A DNA stretch of 64,000 bases from assembly GCF_021023085.1 (NCBI RefSeq), contig NZ_PGCK01000012.1, positions 1 through 64,000 of the forward strand, written 5' to 3'. The translations under genes and the position numbers were made by a program. The notes under the pieces are model-generated. The model did not search any database and was not told the origin of the DNA. It saw nothing but the letters and a program-made list of their open reading frames with translations. This document shows, piece after piece, positions 8,416-16,834 of this stretch (position 1 is the first letter of the stretch; every line of letters begins with the position of its first letter). This DNA is from Methanooceanicella nereidis. GTDB lineage: Archaea; Halobacteriota; Methanocellia; Methanocellales; Methanocellaceae.

Positions 8416-9186
8416 ATGTCGGGCGAGATCAAGATCCAGAACGTCTGTAAGGACTATAGCTCGAACGGCAGCACACTGCGTGCCATCGATAATATCTCGA
8501 TCGATATAAAGGACTCGGAGTTCATTTGCATAGTCGGCCCTTCCGGTTGCGGAAAGTCCACGCTCCTCAGGATGGTCGCAGGGTTAGAGCCCATCTCAAG
8601 CGGGGAGATCCATGTGGCCGGCAAAAAGGTCACGTCGCCGACCCCAAGCATAGGCTTCGTTTTCCAGGAATATACTTTGTTCCCGTGGAGGAACGTCCAG
8701 AAGAATGTCGAGTTCGGTCTGGAGCTTAAAGGCATGCCGCCCGAAGAAAGGTCGGAACGGGCAAAAAAGTATCTGGATATGGTAGGCCTGTCGAAGTTCA
8801 AGGACTCTTATCCTCATCAGCTTTCCGGGGGCATGAAGCAGCGTGCGGCCATAGCCAGGACCCTGGCGGTCGACCCGGATATTCTTCTGATGGACGAGCC
8901 CTTCGGCGCTCTTGATGCACAGACGCGTAATCTGCTGCAGATGCAGTTGCTGGACATCTGGAAAACAGAGCGAATAAAAGTCCTTTTCGTCACGCACAGT
9001 GTGGATGAGGCAGTGTTCCTGGCGGACAGGGTCATAATCATGTCGGCCCGGCCGGGGCGTATAAAGGAGATCATAGATATTGACCTTCCGCGTCCCAGGG
9101 TAAGGACCGAGTCTGATGTGAACCAGCTAAGGAACGTCATTCTGAACTCCCTGTTCGAAGAAGTCCAGAAACTCTCGGAATATTAA
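8416..9186 (+). CDS. ABC importer ATPase, SsuB/TauB-like
   Basis: A 256-aa nucleotide-binding subunit. Walker A is GPSGCGKST (near residue 40), the Q-loop is FVFQEYTLFPWRNV, the ABC signature is LSGGMKQRAAIART, Walker B is ILLMDEPFGALD, and the switch histidine is in VTHSVDEAVFLADR. Length and motif spacing match the nitrate/sulfonate/taurine ATPases. It energises the importer formed with the permease at 7636 and lipoprotein at 6506. It is the last gene of the operon and is followed by a T-rich stretch. Confidence 0.92.
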   Translation: MSGEIKIQNVCKDYSSNGSTLRAIDNISIDIKDSEFICIVGPSGCGKSTLLRMVAGLEPISSGEIHVAGKKVTSPTPSIGFVFQEYTLFPWRNVQKNVEFGLELKGMPPEERSERAKKYLDMVGLSKFKDSYPHQLSGGMKQRAAIARTLAVDPDILLMDEPFGALDAQTRNLLQMQLLDIWKTERIKVLFVTHSVDEAVFLADRVIIMSARPGRIKEIIDIDLPRPRVRTESDVNQLRNVILNSLFEEVQKLSEY

Positions 9187-9228
9187 ACGGTCATAGTTAG
9201 TTCGTTGTGTTCATCGCATTAGGGGCAC

Positions 9229-9242
9229 AGCGGATTTTTTTA
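9229..9242 (+). terminator. T-rich terminator after the ABC operon
   Basis: A run of seven T (CGGATTTTTTTAAC) lies about 45 bp past the ATPase stop, as expected for archaeal termination. The rest of 9187-9541 is AT-rich with no gene that I can support; AGTATAAAT near 9514-9522 is a plausible TATA box for the KaiC-like gene. Confidence 0.4.
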
Positions 9243-9541
9243 ACTTTAGCCTGTTTTTAACCGAACATTTTTGGAGAAAATTTACCGTCTATCAAGCCAG
9301 CGCTATTTTATTACGATCTTCATTAAGCCTCTGCTCAGGAAACTTTATATTAGTAGTCTTATTAATAATATTATCCAATCGTGATATTTCAGGGTGACAT
9401 AATATCCATTTAGGATAATACCATTCTTAAAATAAGTTTAAATCGATGGTCTACAGATAATAAATTATTAATAACTTACCTTGAAAAATTATTTCAAATT
9501 GTAAAAATAATAAAGTATAAATCAGACTGGAAAGATGGGAA

Positions 9542-10303
9542 ATGGAGAAAAGGCTAAGGACCGGCATACCCGGCCTGGATGAAATGACTAAAGGCGGCTT
9601 CATAAGGGGAGATACGATGCTCCTTACAGGCCCTCCGGGTACAGGTAAAACAACTTTTGGGTTACAGTTCCTGTTACAGGGAATACAGGACGGGGAGAAC
9701 GGTGTATTTATCACGATAGAGGAGATGCCTAAAAAAATAATGGAGGATGCCGTTAATTTTGGCTGGGACCTGAAGCGATTACAGGCGGAGAACAAACTGA
9801 GGATATACCAGCTTCAATCGGATATGCTTCAGACCGGCGGGACCCCTATCATGCAATGCCTTGACATTATAAAGGATATTAATGCAAGAAGGATAGTGGT
9901 GGACCCGATATCCCTGTACTCCATGAACATTAACAATCCTAACGAGCTGAGGAGAGAACTTTACGCGTTCGTCAATTACATGAAGGCGAACGATGTCACG
10001 CTTCTGATGACGCATGAGGTGCCGGACATACTTGCCCGGGTGTCAAAAATATCGGATTATGGCGTAGAGTTCATCGTCGACTGTATCATAATGCTTCAGT
10101 ATGTCGAGATGGAGTCCGAGATCAAAAGGTCCATAAACATATTGAAGATGAGGGGTACCGATCACGATAAGGCCATCAGGAAATATGAGATAACAAAGCG
10201 CGGTTTTGAAGTGCTGTCCCGGTTCGAAGGCTATGAAGGTATCATGAGCGGAACGGCGAGAAAGACCGGAGCGCAGGCTTTCATAGAGGCTTTTAAAAAG
10301 TAG
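9542..10303 (+). CDS. KaiC-like RecA-superfamily ATPase
   Basis: A 253-aa single-domain KaiC-family protein. It opens with the family's LRTGIPGLDEMTKGGF and GDTMLLTGPPGTGKTTFGLQ (Walker A). ITIEEMPKKI holds the acidic pair equivalent to KaiC's catalytic glutamates, and RIVVDPISLYSM is Walker B. Cyanobacterial KaiC has two such domains; archaeal single-domain versions are used in signalling and in motility control. It begins a compact cluster with two tiny membrane proteins (10313, 10606) and a CheY-like receiver (11057), suggesting a signalling module at the membrane. Function beyond ATP binding is not known. Confidence 0.88.
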   Translation: MEKRLRTGIPGLDEMTKGGFIRGDTMLLTGPPGTGKTTFGLQFLLQGIQDGENGVFITIEEMPKKIMEDAVNFGWDLKRLQAENKLRIYQLQSDMLQTGGTPIMQCLDIIKDINARRIVVDPISLYSMNINNPNELRRELYAFVNYMKANDVTLLMTHEVPDILARVSKISDYGVEFIVDCIIMLQYVEMESEIKRSINILKMRGTDHDKAIRKYEITKRGFEVLSRFEGYEGIMSGTARKTGAQAFIEAFKK

Positions 10304-10312
10304 TGTGATAAG

Positions 10313-10609
10313 ATGGACCTACCCGGTTTCAACATTGTCCTGATAATACTGACCATCATATGCCTGATAACGATGATGGTCTTTTTATTCTTTATCAGCA
10401 GATTCTATGAGCTTAAGTTCAGGCAATCGACATATTATCTCATATACCTGATGCCGGGGCTGGCCTTCATTGCCCTGTTATTGTTCGCGCTTATTACGGG
10501 AGGCGACATTTTACAGTGGGTCGCGCTCATAACGAACCTCCTTTCGCTGATGGTCCTCTCAACTTTCGGATTTTTACTCTACTCAAAAATGATGGGGGTG
10601 TCCAGGTGA
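10313..10609 (+). CDS. Small membrane protein A of the KaiC cluster
   Basis: A 98-aa protein with three predicted hydrophobic helices (about 8-28, 40-62 and 70-92). There is no recognisable catalytic motif. GTGATAAG stands directly before the ATG, nine bases after the KaiC stop, so it is very likely co-transcribed. Its stop overlaps the start of the next gene (10606). A role as membrane receptor or anchor for the KaiC/CheY-like partners is inferred from context only. Confidence 0.7.
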   Translation: MDLPGFNIVLIILTIICLITMMVFLFFISRFYELKFRQSTYYLIYLMPGLAFIALLLFALITGGDILQWVALITNLLSLMVLSTFGFLLYSKMMGVSR

Positions 10610-10953
10610 TCGAAAACGGCATTCTCGACATATTGAACTGGCTTATCATGTTCGTGTCCCTTATCATAGTGTCCCTCATCTTTAAAGACCTGAGCAAGAG
10701 GCTTGGCGAGGCTCTTCAAATTAAAAAATATTACAGGCTTTTCGATGTTTGTGTGGGGATCATGATACTGGCGATGATCATGATATTCGTAGAATATGCT
10801 TCGGGTTTCGGCAGCATGCAGATACCGGGCATCGAATGGATCGCCCCTGTTTCCAGGATAATGTTCTTCGGGAGCATAGTAGTGGAAGTCGTTGTCATAT
10901 TGAAATACTGGGGCTGGATAATCCCCGAGGTGTTATCATCGTTGAAGAAATAG
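10606..10953 (+). CDS. Small membrane protein B of the KaiC cluster
   Basis: A 115-aa protein with three hydrophobic stretches (about 6-26, 45-65 and 82-105) and a charged first loop (KDLSKRLGEALQIKKYYR). I chose GTG 10606: the previous gene's TGA overlaps it and GGGGGTG lies just upstream, while the longer open frame from 10516 runs through the preceding coding sequence. Similar in size and topology to its neighbour at 10313, so the two may pair in the membrane. Function unknown. Confidence 0.68.
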   Translation: MIENGILDILNWLIMFVSLIIVSLIFKDLSKRLGEALQIKKYYRLFDVCVGIMILAMIMIFVEYASGFGSMQIPGIEWIAPVSRIMFFGSIVVEVVVILKYWGWIIPEVLSSLKK

Positions 10954-11056
10954 CTCTATCAACGATACTTATAACGCTTCGCAATTAACGATTGTCTTTA
11001 ACAAATATACCCAAACTTTATCAAATCGAAAATAAAATAATAATAGGTGAAGGTAG

Positions 11057-11446
11057 ATGGCTAACAAGATCATGGTGGTCGATGATGAGCCCGACGTGGT
11101 GGACCTCGTAAAACTGGTCCTTGAGAGCGACGGGTTCGAAGTCGTCACCGCTTACAGCGGGAAAGAATGTTTAGAAAAGATCGAAAAGGAGATGCCCGAT
11201 CTTGTTCTTCTGGACATAATGATGCCTCAGATGGACGGCTGGGAAGTCTTTAGAAGAATAAAAGCGAATGAGAAGACTACGAACATACCTGTGGCGATGC
11301 TCACCGCGAAGACACAGTCCATTGACAAGATGATAGGTCTCCATGTCGTAAAGGTGGATGATTATATCACCAAGCCTTTCGGAAGATCGGAACTTCTGGA
11401 GCGCGTAAAGAAGATACTGAAAGACAAGGCTCTATTGAAGAAGTGA
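11057..11446 (+). CDS. CheY-like single-domain response regulator
   Basis: A 129-aa receiver domain with no output domain. The acidic pocket is in VVDDEPD, the phospho-acceptor Asp is in LVLLDIMMPQMDGWEVF (near residue 56), the conserved Thr in MLTAKT, and the Lys in ITKPFGRSELLERV. GGTGAAGG precedes ATG 11057. It follows the KaiC-like ATPase and two small membrane proteins in the same orientation after about 100 bp. Stand-alone receivers act by binding partner proteins; its kinase is not adjacent, though a large orphan kinase occurs at 58416. Confidence 0.9.
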   Translation: MANKIMVVDDEPDVVDLVKLVLESDGFEVVTAYSGKECLEKIEKEMPDLVLLDIMMPQMDGWEVFRRIKANEKTTNIPVAMLTAKTQSIDKMIGLHVVKVDDYITKPFGRSELLERVKKILKDKALLKK

Positions 11447-11808
11447 GACCGTCTAAAGGGCATCAGGACCTTGATCCTTCACCGTTGTGGATAAGTAGTC
11501 TCTTCTATGATCTATGAACTATTAACTTCTTATCCATTGATCTTGATAGCTAAAACACTATCAAATTCTTTATCATTGTAACCTCGTCACATTTTATGAT
11601 ATATGGCAAATTAAAATAATTGGTAGACAATTGCTGTATATAAAATCACATATTTTGCTTATTCTTATTATTATACCGCTATAGCGATTAATATGATATA
11701 TTCTTCATTTTTATATTAACAATATTTATATTTAGATATTGATTACCCTATATTGGGTAGTTATACGACTATTAGTTGATTTCCGGGACTTTTTAAATTA
11801 ATGATACC
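11447..11808. other. AT-rich intergenic region, no gene seen
   Basis: About 360 bp without a supportable reading frame or RNA gene. It contains TATA-like AT-rich tracts (for example AATATTTATATTTAG near 11728-11742) that probably serve the downstream transporter gene. No repeat-family member was seen. Confidence 0.5.
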
Positions 11809-14118
11809 GTGCCGGAGCTATCCTTTCATGTGGGGCAGAGAATGGTCAGGATAGAGGAATGTATCGGTCACTTCATTAAGAATAACACTACATTTATCAT
11901 CGCGGCAGCCTTGCTTTTAATTTTCCTGTCCGTCATTTTCGCCGGAAAGATATACATGGCGACGGGGACCGAGACTTTAGTATTTAAAGATTCTCAGATC
12001 TATAAGGATATTGAATATTACAATGATCATTTTCAATCCACTACTTTTTTAATTCTCATAACATCGGACGATGTCCTGGACCCCGAAGTACTCGACGCTA
12101 TGGATAAGCTTGACAGGCAAATACGGAACGATCCTAAAATAGTCGATGTTTCCGGGCTGCATGTCCTTGTCCGGGAAGGAAGCGAAGCATATTACGGTTA
12201 TGATTTCATCCCCCGCAACAAAAACGATATAGAAAAGCTAATATCGCTTTCCTCGTCCAGGATGACCCAGTTCGTAGTGCCTGACAGGCATCATACCGTC
12301 ATGACCGTCGAGCTTTCCAGCGACGTCGAAGAAACTGAATCTGCGGAAGTCCTCGAAAATGTCAAGTCGACGATAGCGTGGTCGCAGATGCCGCCGGGGA
12401 CATCCGCGGTGATCACCGGATCGACGGCTATGATGCTCGAGATACAGAATGAGATGATGACGAGCATGACGATCATGCTTTTTAGCGCGATAATATTCAT
12501 GATCGTCGCGCTTTGGTTCACTTTCGGCCATGCCAGGTGGAGGCTTCTGCCGCTTCCCATCGTCCTTATAGGGGTAATATTTACCGGAGGCGCCATGGGT
12601 TTTACCGGAGTCCCTCTCACGATGGTATCAATGGCCGTTTTCCCCATTCTTATCGGGCTCGGCGTCGAATATGCCATACAGTTCCAGAACCGCCTGATGG
12701 AAGAACTGGGGACCAGCAGCGGCCCTGGCGAGGCTGTCGTGCGTACTATCAAAAATATCGGGCCTCCTGTTTTTTATTCTATGATGACCACATGTCTCGG
12801 GTTTATGGCGATACTATCGTCGCCGATACCGATGATATTCGATTTCGGGCTCATGTGCCTCATAGGCGTAATGGTATGCTTTTTGACAGCACTGTTCCTT
12901 CTTACATCGGTGATCTACATACTGTCATCCTTATCCCGGTATAAAAAGGATAGGAAACAGAAAGAAGCCGCTCCCGGCCCCGTTGAGAACATAATAAGCT
13001 CGATCGCCGAGATAACTACAAAGAACCCCACTGTAGTCGTCTTTGCGATACTGTTGATGATCTCGGGCTACGCTCTTGACAGTAAAACGGGCATCGAGAT
13101 AGACCGTTCGACTTTCGCGCCTCAAGACCTTCCGTCGGTAGTGCTTTTCAGGTCCTATAGCTCGATCATGGGGCAGGAAACGGAAGATGTGACCATACAG
13201 ATCAAGGCCCACGATGTCACCAGCCCTGAGGTGGTCAAATGGCTGAATGATTTTTCCGAATATGAAATGGCCAATAACCCGGAGGTCCTCTCTGTCAGCA
13301 GCATTGCCACCGCGATGTCTGCATATAACGGCGGCACGATCCCGGATACTACAAAGGCTATCAAAGATTCTCTCAATAAAATGCCGGATGACATCAAAAA
13401 GAGGTACGTGGATGAGTATAAGACTACAGGCATTATGAGGATGGTCACAAAGGGCACGACCACTGATAACCGGATAAGCCTTCTTGAGCGTATCGACAGG
13501 GATATTCAATTCAAGCTTCCCCCGGCCGGCATCAGCGCGTCCCTTGGGGGCGAGTCACAAATGACGCTGGTAACTTTCGGCTCTTTGACTACTGACAGGC
13601 TTACAATGACCTTGCTGGGCGCTCTGAGCGTGTTCCTGGGGCTGCTGGTCGTCTACAGGGGCGACATCGTAAAAGCCATCGTTCCCGTACTTGTAGTATT
13701 CATTGTCACCGGCCTTTCTTGCGTCGTCATGTTCCTGCTAAACATGAAATATACTCCTTTATCGGTGACGCTGGGCGCTCTTACTATCGGGATCGGGATC
13801 GACTTCTCAATATTACATATGGAGCGATACTACGAGGAAAAATTAAAAGGACACGGCCCCGAAGAAGCCATGAGGATAGCCACCTCGAAGATAGGTAACG
13901 CGATTTTCTCGTCTGCCAGCACTGTTATCGCAGGTTTCGGCGCGCTTGTTATGTCAGACTTTTCCATACTCAGCAGCTTCGGTATAGTCACCATCATAGA
14001 CTTTTTACTTGCGCTGATAAGCGCTTTCGTAATAATGCCGCCTTTACTTGTCACGCTGGATGTATGGATGTCAAAGAAACGTATCGTCAATCCATTTAAA
14101 GAGGATGTGAGATCATAG
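11809..14118 (+). CDS. MMPL/RND-superfamily exporter (HAE3-like)
   Basis: A 769-aa membrane protein with the duplicated RND layout: one N-terminal helix, a large outside loop, then a five- to six-helix bundle, and the whole repeated. The first sterol-sensing-like bundle is near 215-375 and the second near 610-760; the conserved GLGVEYAIQFQNR and GIGIDFSILHMERYYEE segments hold the proton-relay acidic residues. Archaeal members are thought to export lipids or hydrophobic compounds; the substrate is unknown. The GTG start at 11809 has no strong ribosome site, and ATG 11842 is an alternative that loses 11 residues. The stop overlaps the presumed AUA start of the secreted protein at 14115. Confidence 0.85.
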   Translation: MPELSFHVGQRMVRIEECIGHFIKNNTTFIIAAALLLIFLSVIFAGKIYMATGTETLVFKDSQIYKDIEYYNDHFQSTTFLILITSDDVLDPEVLDAMDKLDRQIRNDPKIVDVSGLHVLVREGSEAYYGYDFIPRNKNDIEKLISLSSSRMTQFVVPDRHHTVMTVELSSDVEETESAEVLENVKSTIAWSQMPPGTSAVITGSTAMMLEIQNEMMTSMTIMLFSAIIFMIVALWFTFGHARWRLLPLPIVLIGVIFTGGAMGFTGVPLTMVSMAVFPILIGLGVEYAIQFQNRLMEELGTSSGPGEAVVRTIKNIGPPVFYSMMTTCLGFMAILSSPIPMIFDFGLMCLIGVMVCFLTALFLLTSVIYILSSLSRYKKDRKQKEAAPGPVENIISSIAEITTKNPTVVVFAILLMISGYALDSKTGIEIDRSTFAPQDLPSVVLFRSYSSIMGQETEDVTIQIKAHDVTSPEVVKWLNDFSEYEMANNPEVLSVSSIATAMSAYNGGTIPDTTKAIKDSLNKMPDDIKKRYVDEYKTTGIMRMVTKGTTTDNRISLLERIDRDIQFKLPPAGISASLGGESQMTLVTFGSLTTDRLTMTLLGALSVFLGLLVVYRGDIVKAIVPVLVVFIVTGLSCVVMFLLNMKYTPLSVTLGALTIGIGIDFSILHMERYYEEKLKGHGPEEAMRIATSKIGNAIFSSASTVIAGFGALVMSDFSILSSFGIVTIIDFLLALISAFVIMPPLLVTLDVWMSKKRIVNPFKEDVRS

Positions 14119-15974
14119 TCCGGGAGAAAAACAAGGCGCTCATACTCTTTTGCCTCTTTATCATATTATTCCCGGATATCTCCGTCTATAGCGCTTCGGG
14201 GCAATATGACGCGCCACAGCAGTCTCCTCCGGGTATCGGCGGAGCTCCCTGTATCGACGTGTCGATACTTGGAAACAGGGAGCTTTATCCGGGACAGACA
14301 GTCACGATAGATGTGACCCTTCAGAACGACGGTTATGTCAGCTATCTCGTGGGATACAGGTCGCCTCCGCCTGACGTGTATTATCCCCCGGTCGATCCGA
14401 TAATACCCGATGATAATAACAAAACTACTCCTACTCCTACTCCTACTCCTACGGTCACGCCTACCCCTTGCCCTTCGGCTTGCGCGAACGATACAAAATG
14501 CTCAAACAATGGATCTGCATGGAGCAACTGCGGGTGCGATTCCCAGCCTCAGCCGTCAGCCAGCCCCTCCTGTGATGACTGTTATGATAAAAACGATACC
14601 GGGAACGCGACAGTCACCCCTTCGCCATCAGTATCACCCTCGCCTTCCCCGTCCCCCAGCCCGTCAGGTTATCCTGACGATTACGGGGGGTATGAGTGCC
14701 CTCCGGTATATGGGGGACTGGGGACACAATGCGGGATACCAAGCGGAATATTCCCTCCGCCTTATGATATTTACGAGTGGAACACCGACTTTAGCGGCCC
14801 CATACTTGCTACTACCGCTTTAGGTATAACATGCGACCTATCCTGTACTGGCATGCCGATGCAGGTCATATCTGATAACCATGTGGTGCTGGGTTCGCTA
14901 CCGTCGGGCTCATGCTCTCTGCCTTTGAGTTTTACGCTGCGGGTAGACAGAAACGCTCCTGCCGGTGTATATGAGCTCCCGATGACAGTCACCTACAAAT
15001 ACATGACTGATAACGCCGCTTACTATTCTGCTTATGGCCAGTTCATGGCTTACAATAACTATGTGGAAGAAGTCGTCACTGTCAACCTTATAGTCGTTGT
15101 CAAGGATATGTTCGACCTTGTCGTTTCTGACATCTGGTCTGATAATATGGTGCCCGGTTCCGAGGGCGTCATAATAATGAAAATAAAGAACATAGGGAGT
15201 CTCGATGTGGATGAATCGGTGGCATACCTGCAGTCATCCACCATCGGCCCGCCCCAGGATATTTCCAATCTTGGTTATGGTCCGCTTTCCTCGCCTGCGA
15301 CAGTAGATCAAAGCATGCTGATCCCTATCCAGAATTCTCAGTTCCTTGGCCGGATGATGGCCGGGGAAGAGAAGATAGTAAAGTTCAAGGTGGGCATATC
15401 GCCGGATGCGGGAGACGGATTATATCCTTTAAGTGTCGTAGTGTCATACGTAGATCCCTGGGGAGTACAAATGTCGTCTAACGTGAGGACTTTTGGAGTA
15501 CCCGTGGAACCCGAGATGATATTTTCCGTGGATGCTGCTCCTATAGAGATTAAATGCGGAAAGAATTGCGTGGCAGATCTCACGCTTTTCAATAACGGGA
15601 CACTTCCGGCTAAAGATGCCATTGTTCGTATGAACGCGCTTGACCCCTTTACGGTCGGTTATGACACGGCATATCTTGGCGATATTGGTCCGGGAGAGAA
15701 CGCCAGTACGAAGTTCAGCATAAAAGTGAAGGACGATGCCGTCCCCAACACCTATTATGTTACGCTGGAAGTGAAATATTACGACTCCAACGATGACCCT
15801 CATGTGACGAGTATCATTCGTAAGCCTGTCGTTGTTGAACCTCCCCCTACTTTGCTGGAGACACTTCTGGAGAACTGGCCTCTGATAGCAGGGCTGGCGA
15901 TTGCGGTGATCCTCGCTCTTGCATACTTTGCCAGAAAACTCCGAAAAAATAATAAGGCCAATGAAGGGAAATAA
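14115..15974 (+). CDS. Secreted, membrane-anchored Pro/Thr/Ser-rich protein with CARDB-like domains; apparent AUA start
   Basis: The first standard start (GTG 14259) would omit a clear signal peptide encoded in the same open frame: positively charged REKNK, hydrophobic ALILFCLFIILF, then a small-residue site (YSASG). No ATG, GTG or TTG lies between the in-frame stop at 14097 and this peptide. ATA 14115 sits three bases after GTGAG and overlaps the transporter's TAG stop (ATAG), so I take it as the start. The exported part has a Pro-Thr/Pro-Ser low-complexity linker (about residues 100-190) with several Cys residues, then two or three beta-rich CARDB/NEW3-like segments, then a C-terminal helix near 585-605 and a basic tail. 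It is probably a surface partner of the MMPL exporter. Confidence 0.72.
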   Translation: MVREKNKALILFCLFIILFPDISVYSASGQYDAPQQSPPGIGGAPCIDVSILGNRELYPGQTVTIDVTLQNDGYVSYLVGYRSPPPDVYYPPVDPIIPDDNNKTTPTPTPTPTVTPTPCPSACANDTKCSNNGSAWSNCGCDSQPQPSASPSCDDCYDKNDTGNATVTPSPSVSPSPSPSPSPSGYPDDYGGYECPPVYGGLGTQCGIPSGIFPPPYDIYEWNTDFSGPILATTALGITCDLSCTGMPMQVISDNHVVLGSLPSGSCSLPLSFTLRVDRNAPAGVYELPMTVTYKYMTDNAAYYSAYGQFMAYNNYVEEVVTVNLIVVVKDMFDLVVSDIWSDNMVPGSEGVIIMKIKNIGSLDVDESVAYLQSSTIGPPQDISNLGYGPLSSPATVDQSMLIPIQNSQFLGRMMAGEEKIVKFKVGISPDAGDGLYPLSVVVSYVDPWGVQMSSNVRTFGVPVEPEMIFSVDAAPIEIKCGKNCVADLTLFNNGTLPAKDAIVRMNALDPFTVGYDTAYLGDIGPGENASTKFSIKVKDDAVPNTYYVTLEVKYYDSNDDPHVTSIIRKPVVVEPPPTLLETLLENWPLIAGLAIAVILALAYFARKLRKNNKANEGK

Positions 15975-16066
15975 AAACCAGGGACTGTCATATGTCTGCC
16001 GTTAAATTGATCATGCGGTGGAATATTGTATTGCCATGATAAAAATAAGGCCTAAATTCAGCGTTT

Positions 16067-16235
16067 CTTAGTGCCGTGTGTCTTTAGTTCGCCGGTTTGT
16101 ATTATCTTTGTCGGACTTGCTGGTATGTGCTGAGATGAAAATACATTACACAAGTGCACAGCCCGAACAACATCATTGTCACACTATCCGACAAAAACCG
16201 TATAACTCATCTACTTTAAGGGACACAGCACTTAG
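16067..16235. mobile_element. Short inverted-repeat element, non-autonomous transposon-like (copy A)
   Basis: About 169 bp bounded by imperfect terminal inverted repeats. The left end is CTTAGTGCCGTGTGTCTTTAG; the right end, read on the other strand, is CTAAGTGCTGTGTCCCTTAAAG. A second internal inverted pair (TTTGTCGGA and TCCGACAAA) lies inside. There is no coding capacity. Its right end (GGGACACAGCACTTAGTT) is nearly identical to that of the element at 53071-53235, which marks them as one family. Confidence 0.5.
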
Positions 16236-16834
16236 TTATTAATTATCATCCAAATTTACTGGTAATAGAGCACGGTGTCAAAATGTCTTTACTCTAAGCG
16301 GCTTTACTATCGCATCCCTGAGGCCTGTTAAACGATCTAATCTTATATGTAGAAAATGATCGTCCACTATTTTGTACCTTTTTATTAGCTACCGTTGTGT
16401 GCCCGGGCCACGGAATGCTAAATAGCGACGTATTCCTCTTTATTTCTTTTTTGTTCATTAATTACATGTTCGTGAGTTTATGAAACTGTTTAAAATATGT
16501 CCATACTGGTGATTTTTTAACGAACATTATCGGCAAAAGCTTAAAATAATTAATATTTTATATAATATATTGGAACAAAAGATCGGGATAGATGGGGGTA
16601 AACCAGAAAGTATTTAGGGATCAGGTGGTAATCGGTCGAAAGCTATATTTTGCAATTATAAATTATATATAGATATAAATTAGATATTAATTGCAATCTT
16701 TAAAAAATTTTGACATCTTTAATATGGCTGTTTCAAGCCGGATTAATTAAAAGTTGATACCAATTATCCAAAAACGCTAAAAGTATTTATCCTATGTAAG
16801 AAATTTAGTCGGTGAAAACAATCGGTGATTATAA
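16236..16834. other. Intergenic region with the lonB promoter
   Basis: About 600 bp with no reading frame I can support. The last part is strongly AT-rich. GTATTTAT at 16783-16790 is a plausible TATA box for lonB, placing transcription start near 16815 and giving a short leader that contains GGTGAT (16824-16829) five bases before the GTG start. Confidence 0.45.

Noticed and set aside
9187-9541. Possible third short transposon-like element near GGGGCACAGCGG
   Set aside because: Only a few bases match the shared end sequence, and no inverted partner was found nearby.
12931-13509. 192-aa minus-strand open frame inside the MMPL gene
   Set aside because: Antisense shadow of a well-supported membrane protein; no promoter or ribosome site; composition (His, Arg, Asp-rich) is typical of such shadows.
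14410-14823. Leu- and Arg-rich 137-aa open frame within the surface-protein gene
   Set aside because: It is a shifted reading of the Pro-Thr/Pro-Ser coding repeats, with no start signal.
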